From assembly GCA_030765065.1 (NCBI GenBank), contig CM060977.1, positions 159,350,052 to 159,414,051 on the forward strand: a DNA stretch of 64,000 nt. The letters are read 5' to 3'. The stretch is from Deroplatys truncata (Eukaryota > Arthropoda > Insecta > Mantodea > Mantidae). Below the pieces are notes generated by a model. That model was not told where the DNA came from and did not search any database. It saw only the letters and a list, made by a program, of their open reading frames with translations. Position 1 is the stretch's first letter, and each line of letters begins with the position of its first letter. Both the position numbers and the translations under genes were made by a program. Shown one piece after another: positions 33,961 to 46,537 of this stretch.

Positions 33961-34860
33961 ACTTTCTCTACTACGTATAGTAAGTAGGGGAAGTATTGTA
34001 TTCCACCCAAAAATTCGATACCGAGATTTCACCGGAAATCCATGTTTTGAGACCCCCTGAATCCAAAAAAAGTATTTTTGGAAACATGTCCGTGTGTGTG
34101 TGTGTCTGTGTGTCTGTGAACAGCATAACTATGAAACGAACAGTCGGATAAACACCAAACTTGGTATTTAGGTCAGTATCTTCCAGAGATGCGACACGAA
34201 GGTTTTCAACAGAATCCCCCCACTCCAGATTACCCTTTACATGGAACATTTTTCGAAAATTTTAATTTTCTCAAAAATGGCTCTAACGATTTTGAGTAAA
34301 ATATCATATGTTTAAGATATTTTTATGACAAATAAAATGTATATCTTGAGTTTTCTGGGAATGTCTCCAAAAGTATTCTTCATTGTGAGCGACTTTTGCA
34401 TAACTAGTAAACCATAAGAGATAGACAAAATTTTACTACACTAAAAATGTAGATCGCGTTAAAATACACAATTTATGTCATATACATTTTTTTGTTGAGT
34501 GAACCATTTTCGAGATATTGCTTGTTATTCCCTTAAATTTTTCAATACTTATTTTCTCAAATGGGAATTCGTTATTCATTTTTTTTTTGTCTTGTATATG
34601 CAAAGAGTATTAATCTGTTGCAAAGAGAATGGTGCTGCACATAGCAACCAGCTATTAAGAGATATGTATGTGCTTAAAGGCTACTGTATTTCTATACTGT
34701 CCTTGTAAATATATATTCCCCTTACATCTACAAGAAACTTAGCAATAAGATAGACTCTGCAAATGTTTATCTCGATTAACATGAAGTAGATGGAGAATAA
34801 GCGTTTGTATAAATACTTTGTACAAGAGTAGAGAAAGTCATGTGAGTGTAACACATCAGA
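33961..34860 (+). mobile_element. HLE full-length young copy
   Basis: ACTTTCTCTACTACGTATAG to GTGTAACACATCAGA, flanked by T-runs on both sides. It belongs to the subfamily whose 3' half contains GTATGTGCTTAAAGGCTACT. Close to the consensus throughout. Confidence 0.9.
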
Positions 34861-35335
34861 TTTTTTCGTTTCTTTTCTTGTTGCAGGTGTTCTTGTTTAT
34901 AACAGTGATCGATGAATCCAATTAAACCGTGCAATTATGAATTACCGCGAGTACATGGCCCTATGAACTACCTCTGTGTCGAATCTTTGGGGTACAGATA
35001 GCGCACTTTTTCGATATATGCCAGAGTGCCGTATTTGGTCGAGTCCAAAATGGGTTCGAAGAGTTGACCAGCATCATTGAAATGTTCTCGATCTGATATA
35101 ATGCATTTTGGCAAACTATAAACAGCTGACCAAATTAGTCGGGCAGCCAAGACAGTGGATGTAATTCGAGAACAGTAATGTTCAAGAAACACTACTAGGT
35201 TGTTGATGAGGGCATACACTTGTTACAGTTCGTTGTTCCTTCGTTTACTAGGACTCTTCAGCGACTGTTTTTTATGGTTAGCGTTATCAGAAACAAGAAA
35301 ACAAGGGGGGGCCTTATAGGTGGTTTCAGGGCGGC
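34861..35335. other. No recognisable feature
   Basis: Holds an 83-codon minus frame (34968-35219) of no assignable family. The sequence from 35336 begins a SINE target duplication. Confidence 0.4.
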
Positions 35336-35350
35336 AGATTGAAAGCTTAA

Positions 35351-35638
35351 AATTAAATTGAGTTTTGTTTATGGACGCTCTTTGACTGCTAGCGTCCCAT
35401 TCTATATTGGGCGTGAAAAACTGGTAATTTTGCTCAGAGGCCTCTCTATCAGGCTTGAGGTTCTTTTACATGCTGTAAATCTATGACACGGGGCCACCTG
35501 CTTTACTTCTCTTTGGAAGGAAGCTATGCTAAGGATTTTTACGCCCGAAAAAAAAATCCATCGCCCTCCGCTGTGTTTGAACCCGCGACCTCGGAAACCA
35601 GAGGCTAGCAGGGTAACTACTACGCCACCGAGGACGAC
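35351..35638 (-). mobile_element. tRNA-derived SINE, family S2, with 15-bp TSD
   Basis: Full-length on the minus strand. Head GTCGTCCTCGGTGGCGTAGT (A-box region), B box GGGTTCAAACAC, body with GGATTTTTTTTTCGGGCG, and tail AGCGTCCATAAAC. Flanked by an exact 15-bp duplication AGATTGAAAGCTTAA at 35336-35350 and 35639-35653, the sign of LINE-driven target-primed insertion. Confidence 0.9.
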
Positions 35639-35653
35639 AGATTGAAAGCTTAA

Positions 35654-36570
35654 TACAACCGCAGAGTGTAATCTTTAGTAATGACTGGTGTTCAGGTCCA
35701 TATTATGATGTATTTCGTTACTTCAGCATTTCTAAGACATAGCAATCTGCTCATACAGTCTTTTCATTAAGTAGCTTTTGAATCAGTTTTGACACAGATT
35801 GATAGTGTTATTCATGCATGATCACTTTTGGAAAGTTAAGGAAAAAATATTGAAGCCTGTATTGATAATTTGTATTGAGCACGCATCATTGATAACTTTA
35901 CAAATATTCGTTTTTGGTTATCGCCTTAAAATCTGATGTTTCTTTCACTGTACTCCGCATTTAAAATAATGAGATAATATTTTGATAGTTTAGCAAAAAG
36001 AATGCTGTATGACCTCTGAATGACAAAGGAAATCAGCGTTATGTAAAGGATGATTTCAACTTCTGTACAGCAAAGAGAGAAGACGGTGAACCTGTGACGT
36101 CTGAGTATAATGCCAAGTTTGATCCGGGTTACTACTAAATATACCTCCAGCAAAATAGAACGGCCGTGAGGCGAGCAGACGGTTACTTCCTTTCAGTCGC
36201 TCCTAACGCTTTCATGTTTAAATGCATCAGGACATTGCACTTGCTTCAATAGCTTTTTGAGCCGCTTCGTGCTGGATTCTCTGCATGTGCCTATTAAGGA
36301 AGTTTGCATATCAGAGACACCTGGCGACGTGTGATTCTTCGTTGCTAGGAATGACCAAAAGAAATTAATTTGGCCTTGGCCATCATTAAAGCCACCTGCT
36401 GGGAATTCCGTTAATTTGCTGCCAATGCGCATGCTCTTCCATGTTTAGACCAGAAACTGAGCCAAGAAAATTCAACTATTTGAGAAATTCACCAAGTAGC
36501 ATTGTTTTAACTGAAAGGAAAAATGCTCGTAGCCAATATGGAAATTAGAAAAGATAGTTAAAATGGAAAA
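35654..36570. other. No recognisable feature
   Basis: Minus frames at 35926-36153 and 36193-36432 show no known motifs. Confidence 0.4.
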
Positions 36571-37397
36571 TTTGATGTGTTACACCCATATGACTTCCTC
36601 TACTCTTGTACAAACTATTTTTACAAACGCTTATTCTCCATATGCTTCAAGTTAATCGAGATGTTAAACTTATGGCTAATTTTCTTGTAGATGCAAGGGG
36701 AATTGGTGGGCTTTAAGCGATAGTCAAATATTTTAAGAGCTGGTTGCTATGTGGAGTATTCCATTCCCTTTGCATTACCAGGACAAAAAAATGAATAACG
36801 AATTTGAGAAAAAGTATAAGTATTGGAAAATTTAAAGGAATAACAAGCAATATCTCGAAAATGGTTCACTCAAAAAAAATGTATATGACATAAATTGTGT
36901 ATTTTATGAAGATCTACATTTTTTGTGTAGTAAAATGCTGTCTATCTCTTATGATTTACCAGTTATGGAAAAGTGGTTCACAATGAAGAATACTTTTGGA
37001 GGCATTCCCAGAAAATTCGAGATATAATTTCATTTGTCATGAAAATATCTTAAACGTATGATATTTTAATCAAAATCGTTAGAGCCATTTTTGAGAAAAT
37101 TAAAATTTTCTAAAAATGTTCCATGTAAAGGGTAATCTGGGGTGGGGGGATTTTCTTGAAAATCTTCGTGTCGCATCTCTGGAAGATACTGAACCGAAAT
37201 ACAAAGTTTGATGTTTATCCCACTGTTCGTTTTTAGTTACGGCTGTTCACAGACACACACACACGGACATGTTTCCAAAAACGCTTTTTTTTTATTCAGG
37301 TGGCCTCAAAACATATATTTCCGGTGAAATCTCGGTATCGAATTTTTGGGTGGAATACAATACTTCCCCTACTTACTATACGTAGTAGAGAAAGTAA
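36571..37397 (-). mobile_element. HLE full-length copy
   Basis: From TTTGATGTGTTACACCCATA to GTAGTAGAGAAAGTAAAAA. Subfamily with GGCTTTAAGCGATAGTCAAA (plus strand). The CA tract is short. Confidence 0.9.
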
Positions 37398-38484
37398 AAA
37401 TATATTATCTGCTTCAGAGGAAACAAACGTGTCATAAGATACACTAATGGCCGGATTGTAAATATTAACCTTGTCATTTGGCATTAACATAAAGTTCTTC
37501 TACAAAAGAGAAGCAATAAACATGTTCTTTTAGTTTCGGGCCATATTAGGGTGTTGATACAAAGTAATTCACAATCCCACGTTAAAGAACTCGAGAACAT
37601 GGTTCCTTAGGTGTGTAATCAAAATCTCAAATAATAGCTTTTGCGCAAACAACAGCTGCAATTGATAGCAACCCTGAACTTTTGGCAAAATACAAGCAAC
37701 GAAAAACACATTTGCCTAGGTATAGGGGAAGGATCGTACAACGAACTCCCCAGTGTTATCTTCGTCTGATTGTAGTCGTACTGTTATGCTATTTATTACG
37801 GATCCTCGCATTTCGTGTAATAGAGCTTACTGGGATATTGTCTTATAGAAGCATCTGCCTCTCTTATAGTAATGAATATACCTTAATGTGTAAATTATCT
37901 ACCTAGTTATTGTATTACAGAGTACAACCATACATCTGTATAAACCCCCCCCACACACACACATCCATCATCATCAGGAGTATTATTGGAAAGTCACACC
38001 CTCCCCATGACTGGGCACAACGTCTGTGCCTGAACGTGAACAACTGTAATTTAGCCAAAATATTTGTAACCTCCCTTGTCCCCTACTACTCGTGATGAAT
38101 AGATGCCAAGGGTCATCCGCCTCGCTCTAGCCTCAAGTAATTTACTGGCTACCCAAACTGCTTTGTCTTGTCATGCCTGCTACCATCAATACCCGAGTTC
38201 ATCATGCATTTCATTCCTGTTTCATGTCGACTATTTCACTGCAGTTCTTCTCCATACAAGGAGCAGGCTGTAAGTCTGTTCCATCTAGAGTAGGTCATCT
38301 TCCCATTGCAGTCCTAGGCATCCTGAGCTGCGTGTTGCACCGCACCCTATTCTTTTAGAATCCACACTATTAATGTATCCAAACCGTTCTTTATTCTGCT
38401 CTCTGTTTCCTATGTATTATGAAGTATTATTTATTTTCTCATATGGTGAAATTAAGCTATCTTAAATCCCCTTGTATCCAGCAC
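37398..38484. other. No recognisable feature
   Basis: Several 60-75 codon plus frames (37682-38358), none with a recognised motif. A short C/CA-rich patch lies at 37945-37965. Confidence 0.4.
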
Positions 38485-38580
38485 CTATCTGTAGAGGAAG
38501 TAATGCATCCTAACTAAAAGAAATCCCTGTCGCAATTTCACTGGAAATAATGTTTTGACACCCCGAATCCAAAAATTATA
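38485..38580 (+). mobile_element. HLE, old 5' fragment
   Basis: About 95 bases resembling the HLE 5' end (GTAGAGGAAGTAATGCAT, then TTTCACTGGAAATAATGTTT and CCCCGAATCCAAAAA). It faces a full copy of opposite orientation 30 bases on. Confidence 0.5.
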
Positions 38581-38611
38581 AGAAGATTGTAACGGAAAGA
38601 AAGAAAAAAAA

Positions 38612-39448
38612 TCCGATGTGTTACACTCACATGGCTTTCTCTACTCTTGTACAAACTATTTTTACAAACGCTTATTCTCCATGTGCTTCATGTTTATCGA
38701 GATGTTAATCTTATTGCTAATTTTCTTGTAGATGCAAGGAGAATTGGTAGGCTTAAGCGATAGTCAAATATTTTAAGATCTGGTTGCTATGTGGAGTATT
38801 CCATTCTTTTTTCATTAGCAGGACCAAAAAAAATGAATAACGAATTTCCATTTGAGAAAAAGTATAAATATTGGAAAATTTAAGGGAATAACAAGCAATA
38901 TCTCGAAAATGGTTCACTCAAAATAAAATGTATATGACATAAATTGTGTATTTTAACGCGATCTACATTTTTGTGTAGTAACATTTTGTCTCTCTCTTAT
39001 GGTTTACCAGTTATGCAAAAGTCGTTCACAATGAAGAATACTTTTGGAGACATTCCCAGAAAATTCAAGATATACATTTTATTTGTCATGAAAACATCTT
39101 AAACATATGATATTTTAATCAAAATCGTTACAGCCATTTTTGAGAAAATTAAAATTTTCGAAAAATGTTCCATGTAAAGGGTAATCTGGTGTGGGGGATT
39201 TTCTTGAAAACCTTCGTGTCGCATCTCTGGAAGATACTGAACCTAAATACCAAGTTTGGTGTTTATCCGACTTCGTTTCTGAATTATGCTGTTCACAGAC
39301 AGACACACACACACGGACATGTTTCCAAAAATGCTTTTTTTGGATTCAGGAGGCCTCAAAACATATATTTCTGGTGAAATCTCGGTATCGAATTTTTGGG
39401 TGGAATACAGTTCTTCCCCTACTTACTATACGTACTAGAGAAAGTAAC
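38612..39448 (-). mobile_element. HLE full-length copy
   Basis: From TCCGATGTGTTACACTCACA to GTACTAGAGAAAGTAACAA. Subfamily with GCGATAGTCAAATATTTTAA. Flanked on the left by an A-run. Confidence 0.9.
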
Positions 39449-40026
39449 AAACTTAACCTAAACACTCGCTGTATTGTTTCAAGTGTTAATGTCAGATTCG
39501 CTTCATTTCAAATACATATTTTGAGCTATTTTACGGTATTACATTTCTTCACAAATGATAACTTAGAGAACAAAATAAAAATTGGAACTGAACGGTTTTA
39601 ATGAAATAAAATTTCTTCAAATTAAAGCTCAAAACACACTAACCGTGCGGTACAGGCTGCCGAAACAATGTATAGACTCCTTTAATGGCATAGGTTTGCA
39701 TAGACACGCTACTTCACTTGTTAGATAGTACAGAATAAAGAATTCACAGTTTGTGCGAGAGGACACTCACTTTTATCCATTGTAGTACGTTTAGCCGTTC
39801 ACGGTAAATTTCCGATCGTTAATACTGTCATTGGAATCCTTCCTTCCAAAGCGAATGCAGTAGCGCGGATGCGTATATCCGTTGTTAAAAAAATCACTTC
39901 GTTTACATTTCAAGGATGATAGAGGAGATAAAACGGATACCTGTTTTAGTGTATAGACGTATCATACGTGCTGTTTCGTTTTGGTTTTGCCTCGTTTGTC
40001 GAATGATATGGGATGTGAAAAAAAAA
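39449..40026. other. No recognisable feature
   Basis: AT-rich flank between two HLE copies of the same orientation. No coding similarity. Confidence 0.4.
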
Positions 40027-40769
40027 TCTGATGTGTTACACTCACATAACTTTCTCTACTCTTGTACAAACTATTTTTACAAACGCTTATTCTCCATATG
40101 CTTGATGTTAATCGAGATAAACATTTGCAGACTCTATCTTATTGCTGAGTTTCTTGTAGATGTAAGGGGAATATATATTTACAAGGGCAATATAGAAATA
40201 CAGTAGCCTTTAAGCACATACATATCTCTTAATAGCTGGTTGCTAGGTGCAGCACCATTCTCTTTGCCACAGATTAATACTCTTTGCATATCCAAGACAA
40301 CAAAAATGAATAAGGAAATCCCATTTGAGAAAATAAGTATTAAAAAATTTAAGGGAATAACAAGCAATATCTCGAAAATGGTTCACTCAAAAAAAATGTA
40401 TATGACATAAATTGTGTATTTTAACGCGTTCTACATTTTTTGTGTAGTAACATTTTGTCTATCTCTTATGGTTTACCAGTTATGCAAAAGTCGTCCACAA
40501 TGAAGAGTACTTTTGGAGACATTCCCAGAAAATTCAAGATATATATTTTATTTGTCATGAAAGTATCTTAAATATATGATATTTTAATCAAAATCGTTAG
40601 AGCAATTTTTGAGAAAATTAAAATTTTCGAAAAATGTTCCATGTAAAGGGTAATCTGGAGTGGGGGGATTTTCTTGAAAACCTTCGTGTCGCATCCTTGG
40701 AAGATACTGAACCTAAATACCAAGTTTGGTGTTTATCCGACTGTTCGTTTCTGAGTTATGCTGTTCACA

Positions 40770-40805
<36 letters not shown>

Positions 40806-40910
40806 CATGTTTCCAAAAATGCTTTTTTGGATTCAGGGGGTCTCAAAACATATATTTCCGGGGGAATACAATACTTCCCCTACTTACTATACGTAGTAGA
40901 GAAAGTAAAA
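40027..40910 (-). mobile_element. HLE full-length copy with expanded CA tract
   Basis: From TCTGATGTGTTACACTCACA to GTAGTAGAGAAAGTAAAAA. The CA tract at 40771-40802 is longer than usual. A ~28-base deletion near 40860 removes the stretch between CCGG and GGGTGGAATAC. Subfamily with AGCACATACATATCTCTTAA. Confidence 0.9.
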
Positions 40911-43275
40911 ACGTCCTTTAGAGAGCTTTTATAAACTGCCTTCCATTTGATTGAATGCACAATTGATTCCTGCATACTATTTACTGACTGCTTGATACGC
41001 TCAAAAATGCCAGGAGCTTGTCGAAAATCTCTACAGGTTCAATGGTGGTATTTTGAACTTGTCAGTCAGTCAATAGTACGTAGGAATTAATTCTGCATTC
41101 ATTTAAATAGAAGACAGTTTGAATAACATGTCTAAAGAACATGTTTTCATATCACGTATGCTTTCAAGTAATAGTATTCAAAACCACCTAGTAACACTTG
41201 GGAACACGAAGCGTCTCAGTGACAAGTCTGAGACGTTTTTGTCCCGTAAGATAAAGCATGTTTGTCTTTATCTCCTCTCTCAGCCCTGAAACATTGTAAA
41301 CGGACTTTTGTAACGCCATGCAAGTCAAGTGACCTCCCTTTAAGGCCACCTAGTGCAAAAATGATGTATCTGCCAAATTTTTGCTATATAAAAAATATGT
41401 TAACGTAAAGGAACTTTTTTGACATCGTGTTCATGCAGTGTTCAGATGTGATCCTCCTCCTAGGATAATATACTTTGAAGTTCTCTCGCTTTGTCTCCTT
41501 TTCTTTCTTCGGAGTTTCTTATGCTGAAAAGCAAAAAACTTCAGATGCGGGACTTTGGGATCATTTGAACACTCAACCCTTCATTTTTTTGATGTTATGG
41601 CGGTTGACGGGACATAAAGTAATCTTTTCCTGTTTACAGAGATATTTTTCTCAAAAGTTACAAAGCAAGGCTCTGCTTTCAGCTGTCTCTTTGAAAAAAG
41701 AACTTCTAGATCTCCAAAAGTGGCAAACATAGAGGGACTTAATGAGTCGATCCTCCACACATGAAGGCACTCAAACATATATTTAATTATAGTGAAGTGG
41801 AAACGGAAGTTCAATCCCCTGAAGATACACTCCGACCAACACTTTATTAAAATTAACTGACGATAACAAAAGAAAACTAGTAGGCTTAGACGACCTCAGG
41901 AGTTGATCCTGGCACTTCATGCATACATGAGGTAGATACAATATTATATTTGAGCGAATAACCATATAAACGTTTTGATTTGAATGTAAATCTTATCTGA
42001 AGCACGTGCAACTACAAGGGGTGAGCTCGGGGTGAGCTAACCAGCAATTTTGAGACAGTTTTGGTTCAGTGAGTCACGCAGAACTATAATTCTGATGAAG
42101 CCCAGTGAGTCACCAGTTTCTATGAGGGGGGTGTGCAGTGTTGCGTGTTTTCGTGTTGGGGGCCGGAAAACAGCTGCTTGAATTGTTGGTAACTTTTTAC
42201 GCATTTAACGAACAGTACAACTTCTGCATTACATTCAGTTGGATGGTTCATTAAGAACATGAATTATTTTAGTGCGATCTGTATTGGGCTCAGACCTGCA
42301 TTCTGAAATGTTTATATTACTGTTTGGCCCTTTCTGCCTGTGGTATACGTGCTTATAACTGTGCTTAGGTCATCATGAACCATAAATTATATTAGCTTCA
42401 TGAGCTATCACAGCTCTGAAAGTCATCCAGCATTCATCCGGAGGGCTGAAAACAAACCTAAATTGTAGGTATCAAGCATTCGAAACAACGGTCTGGATTC
42501 ACCTCGGAAAAGCTCTAGTAGTATCACCACTCTCTGGTTAAAAATGCAGTTAAAACATTTTATTATAAATTAAAATGCTGTCCCTGTTTCATTCAAGTGC
42601 GTTTATCGAATGTGCCAGTATTGTATTAAAATATTATTGCAACATTTTATAACATCGTCGCTATTACTTTTTCAGTTTTTGCAACACAGTTCTAACTGTA
42701 GTACACTGACAATGTAATATCACATTAACGTTTGAGTCATTAGTTTGTATTCCAGCGCGTTCATTTGCTTGTCATAAGGTGAAACAAATTTTCTGGAATA
42801 TAAATAAAGTCTGGTGATTTGTACCTCGGTAACAATACTTTAATTGCTGATATTGTAATCGTCCGTTTTTATTTGCTTTATACATATAACAAATATTCTT
42901 AACGTATAATATATCCGTAGGTTTTGTTTTATGGAATGTACCCATTTGCTGCTTAGATATTAAGCTGTAAAGAAAGCGCAGAAAGGCCAAGTCTGAGCTT
43001 TCAGTTACGTCGTTTACCTCGCACACCAATACAGTGAATACCTACGTATCGTCTGTCAAATCTGCAGCTTCATGTTTGGTTCCCGAAACAGGATATGGAT
43101 TTTTTCTTTTTCTTTTCCCGAAGTGATGGGACTAGAGTTTGGAAGCCGGTTGATGAGCCTGTAAACTGCAGACAGCCGAGACGTGAAGAGCTCCTCTTGA
43201 AAGCCTCCTTTATGAAAGCGATCGCTATAGATATGTAATAATAAAATTCCAAAACCTGCTTTTCAGTAGATCTAG
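40911..43275. other. Longest stretch without a recognised feature in the first two thirds
   Basis: About 2.4 kb. Frames up to 85 codons (41475-41732 plus, 42772-43029 minus) carry no known motif, and no repeat ends could be paired. Single-copy host sequence, intronic or intergenic, is possible. Confidence 0.4.
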
Positions 43276-43313
43276 AAGTCTCAGTTTACAACTTAAAGAG
43301 CAACATTGATATA

Positions 43314-44566
43314 CACTACGTGATCAAAAGTATCCGGACACCTGGCTGAAAATGACGTACAAGTTCTTGGCGCCCTCCATCGGTAATGCTGGAAGTCAAT
43401 ATGGTGTTGGCCCACCCTTAGCCTTGATGACAGCGTTCACTCTTACAGGCATACTTTCAATCAGGTGCTGGAAGGTTACTTGGGGAATGGTAGCCCATTC
43501 TTAACGGACTGCGAAAATGAGGAGAGGTATCGATGTAGGTCGGTGAGGCCTGGCACGAAGTCGACGTTCCAAAACATCCCAAAGGTGTTCTATAGGATTC
43601 AAGTCAGGACTCTGTGCAGGCCAGTCCATTACAGGAATGTTATTGTCATGTAACCACTACGCCTCAGCCCGTGCAGTATGAACAGGTGCTCGATCGTGTT
43701 GAAAGATGCAATCGCCTTCCCCGAATTGCTCTTCAACAGTGGGAAGCAAGAAGGTGCTTAAAATATGAATGTAGGTCTGCGCTGTGATCGTGCCACGCAA
43801 AACAACAAGGTGTGCAGCAAGCCCCCTCCAGGAAAAACACGACCACACCATAACAACACCAACACCACCACCACCTCCGAATTCCACTGTTGGCACTACA
43901 CACGCTGGCAGATGACGTTCACCGGGCATTCGCCATACCCACACCCTGCCATCGGATCGCCACATTGTGTACCGTGATTCATCATTCCACACAACGTTTT
44001 GTCACTGTTCAATCGTGTAATGTTGACGCTCCTTACACCAAGCGAGGCGTCGTTTGGCATTTTCCTGCGTGATGTGTGGCTTAAGAGCAGCCGCTCGACC
44101 ATGGAATCCAAGGTTTCTCATCTCACGCCTAACTGTCATAGTACTTGAAGTGGATCCTGATGCAGTTTGGAATTCCTGTGTGATGGTCTGGATATATGTT
44201 TGCCTATTACTCTTTACGACGCTCTTCAAATGTCGGTGGTCTCTGTCAGTCAACAGACGAGGTCGGCCTGTACGCTTTTGTGCTGTAATGTCCCTTCACG
44301 TTTCCACTTCACTATCATACCAGAAACAGTGGACGTAGGGATGTTTAGGAATGTGGAAATCTCGCGTACAGACTTCTAACACAAGTGACACCCAATCATC
44401 TGACCACGTTCGAAGTCCGTGAGTTCCACGGAGCGTCCCATTCTGCTGTTTCACGATGTCTAATGACTACTGAGGTAATGAGTACCAGGAATTAGGTGGC
44501 ATCACAATGCACCTAAGATGAAAAACGTATGCTGTGGGGTGTCCGGATACTGTTGATCACATAGTG
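43314..44566 (-). mobile_element. Tc1-like transposon, near full length
   Basis: 1,253 bp with both TIRs: CACTACGTGATCAAAAGTAT and (inverted) CACTATGTGATCAACAGTAT, each continuing into CCGGACACC. TA lies at 43312-43313 and 44567-44568. A single transposase gene fills the minus strand. Length and structure are typical for Tc1 family members of animals. Confidence 0.95.
43396..44441 (-). pseudogene. Tc1 transposase, broken, DD34E
   Basis: The start ATG at 44439-44441 gives MGRSVELTDFERGQMIG; the end is GGPTPY with a stop at 43396-43398, about 348 codons, the usual size. N-terminal helix-turn-helix with ISTFLNIPTSTVSGMIVKW, second DNA-binding region with RNLGFHGRAAALKPHI (about 44100), then the catalytic core: first Asp in MWNDESRYTMW (43990), second in FQHDRAPVHTARA (about 43690), Glu in [17 protein letters not shown] (about 43600). 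It has in-frame stops (one after GCHLC near 44385, one before the WLHDNN segment near 43657) and frame slips near 44260 and 43990. The catalytic residues are all present in the DNA, so decay is recent. Confidence 0.9.
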
Positions 44567-44756
44567 TACATGAAATGAAATAATTGGGAAGAAAATGTTC
44601 TAAGTTTAGGATACCTCTCCGACATTTGCCAGTTATGAGGACTGAGGAAAACCTGGGGGGGGGGGGAAACCTCTTGTCAGGGAGGACGGTTGTGGTAGGA
44701 TTTAAACCACAGACCTCTCGAGTCCGTTTCTTAACGACCTGGCCTAATCTTGCCTG

Positions 44757-45930
44757 TAACATTCATAATTTGACACCCTTTTCCGTTACACTATTTGAAT
44801 TTATAACTTAAATGCACTTTTTAGAGAAGAACGATGCTTATTGGGTTGTGTAGATAATTCCCGAAATATCCGCGTACAGAATTCAGAAGCGTCAGATGTT
44901 CAGGATAAATCCTGGGTTTAAGCCACTAGTTGGGTGGAGATAGTGCAATCTTACGACCTTTAATGTAAAGGTTTTAAGACTTGCAGTGAAATGAAACTGA
45001 CACCGCTTTGACTTAACCATCCAAATGCAACAGAGAGTTATGTGTGCATTGTAGGACAAAATTCAGCCCTTGGCAGAAAATGAAATGGGCTGAATTGGAT
45101 TTATTGTTGCGTTATTGTAGTCGGTCCCCCTAAAACATTACCTATACATTATGGACTTGATCAAGAAACGAAACAGAAGAACATAAAGGTACGGCAGTGG
45201 CTTGTGACAGAGGGGAGTCGTGGATGAACGTGACAGACCGTGACTGGGGTTAGGGCATTGAGAAAATCGATAAAATGGTGATACTTAATAAATATACGCT
45301 CCCAAAGCCTCACGTCTGTCTACGGGTCAAAGCTCGCCTTAGTACCTTGGGCTTGCTTAGACATGCCTACCCTACCAATAGTTTTAATTATTTCCTCTCT
45401 TATGCATAGCGGGTTGCTTTCATAAGATGTGATAATAGTGTTAACCGCCTGTTACTGCATAGGGAACCGCGGGCTGTACAAGAAGTGATGTACGACATTG
45501 CTTTAGAAACCCCTTAGTTGTAATTCTTTTCTTTGGTATTAGAAGCTAGCGAAGACGACGTATGAAGTTTTTTAGTCCTTTAGAACAGGGATGACCGACC
45601 GTAAAGAGAGAGGGGATGAAGGGAGTTTTCCTTCTCACTCATTTCCACTCGTGCTACCAAGGACATACTTGATTGGTTTAGTTTAGGGATGCCCAACCGC
45701 AGTCGTAAGAGGGGCAGGGTGGGTGAACCTCCGTCCACCCGCTCCGACATGTTATTGTGATCATGTAAGCCTACTTTACGTTGCAAAAAATGGATTATGT
45801 TTGCCGAGTTTCATGATAGTTTGAATCCACTGTGATATTCTTTAAAAATATATTTAATACAACATACCGTGGATATCGTGCCGTTTGTACGTCACATTTC
45901 TCTTTTGTCTTTTCTGGCACATCTTATTTC
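44757..45930. other. No recognisable gene; possible hAT-like edge
   Basis: Short frames only. CAGGGATGACCGACC at about 45585 and AGGGATGCCCAACC at about 45685 recall hAT MITE ends, but no 8-bp duplication was found. Confidence 0.35.
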
Positions 45931-46533
45931 TTACTCTACTTACTATAGAGTAAGTAGGGGATGTATTGCATTCCATCCAAAAATTCGATACCGAGATTTC
46001 ATCGGAAATACATGTTTTGAGGCCCCCTGAATCCAAAAAAAGTATTTTTTGGAAACATGTCCGTCTGTGTTTCTGTGAACAGCATAACTCAGAAACGAAC
46101 AGTCGGACAAACACCAAACTTGGTATTTAGGTTCAGTATCTTCTAGAGATGCGACACGAAGGTTTTCAAGAAAATCCCCCCACCCCAGATTACCCTTTAC
46201 ATGGAACATTTTAATTTTCTCAAAAATGGCCCTAACGAGTTTGATTAAAATATCATATATTTAAGATGCTTTCATGACAAATAAAATGTATATCTCGAAT
46301 TTTCTGGGACTGTCTCCAAAAGTATTCTTGATTGTGAACGACTTTTGCATAACGCGTAAACCATAAGAGATGGACAAAATTTTACTGCACAAAAACTGTA
46401 GATCGCATTAAAATACACAATTTATGTTATACATTTTTTTGTCGTTGAGTGAACCATTTTCCAGATATTGCTTGTTATTCCCATAAATTTTCCATTGCTT
46501 ATAGTTTTTCTCAAATGGGAATTCGTTATTAAT
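45931..46533 (+). mobile_element. HLE array unit 1, 3'-truncated
   Basis: Begins CTTACTCTACTTACTATAGA, an altered 5' end forming the palindrome CTTACTCTA-loop-TAGAGTAAG. Follows consensus to the internal T-run at about 46530, where unit 2 starts. Its 3' third is missing. Confidence 0.85.
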
Positions 46534-46537
46534 TTTT

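Larger units (their letters stand above)
43276..44756 (-). mobile_element. SINE-like repeat, family S3, split by a Tc1
   Basis: Left part about 43276-43313 (AGAGCAACATTGATA) and right part 44567-44756 align with 56381-56628. The minus strand has a B-box-like GGTTTAAATCC near 44698-44708 and a head ending near 44750. A G-run at 44656-44668 is private. The Tc1 between the parts duplicated TA. Confidence 0.65.

Noticed and set aside
34968-35219. 83-codon minus frame with a faint integrase-like look
   Set aside because: No defining motif and no neighbouring element parts; left unassigned.
45585-45770. hAT MITE-like words CAGGGATGACCGACC and AGGGATGCCCAACC
   Set aside because: No 8-bp duplication and no paired ends.
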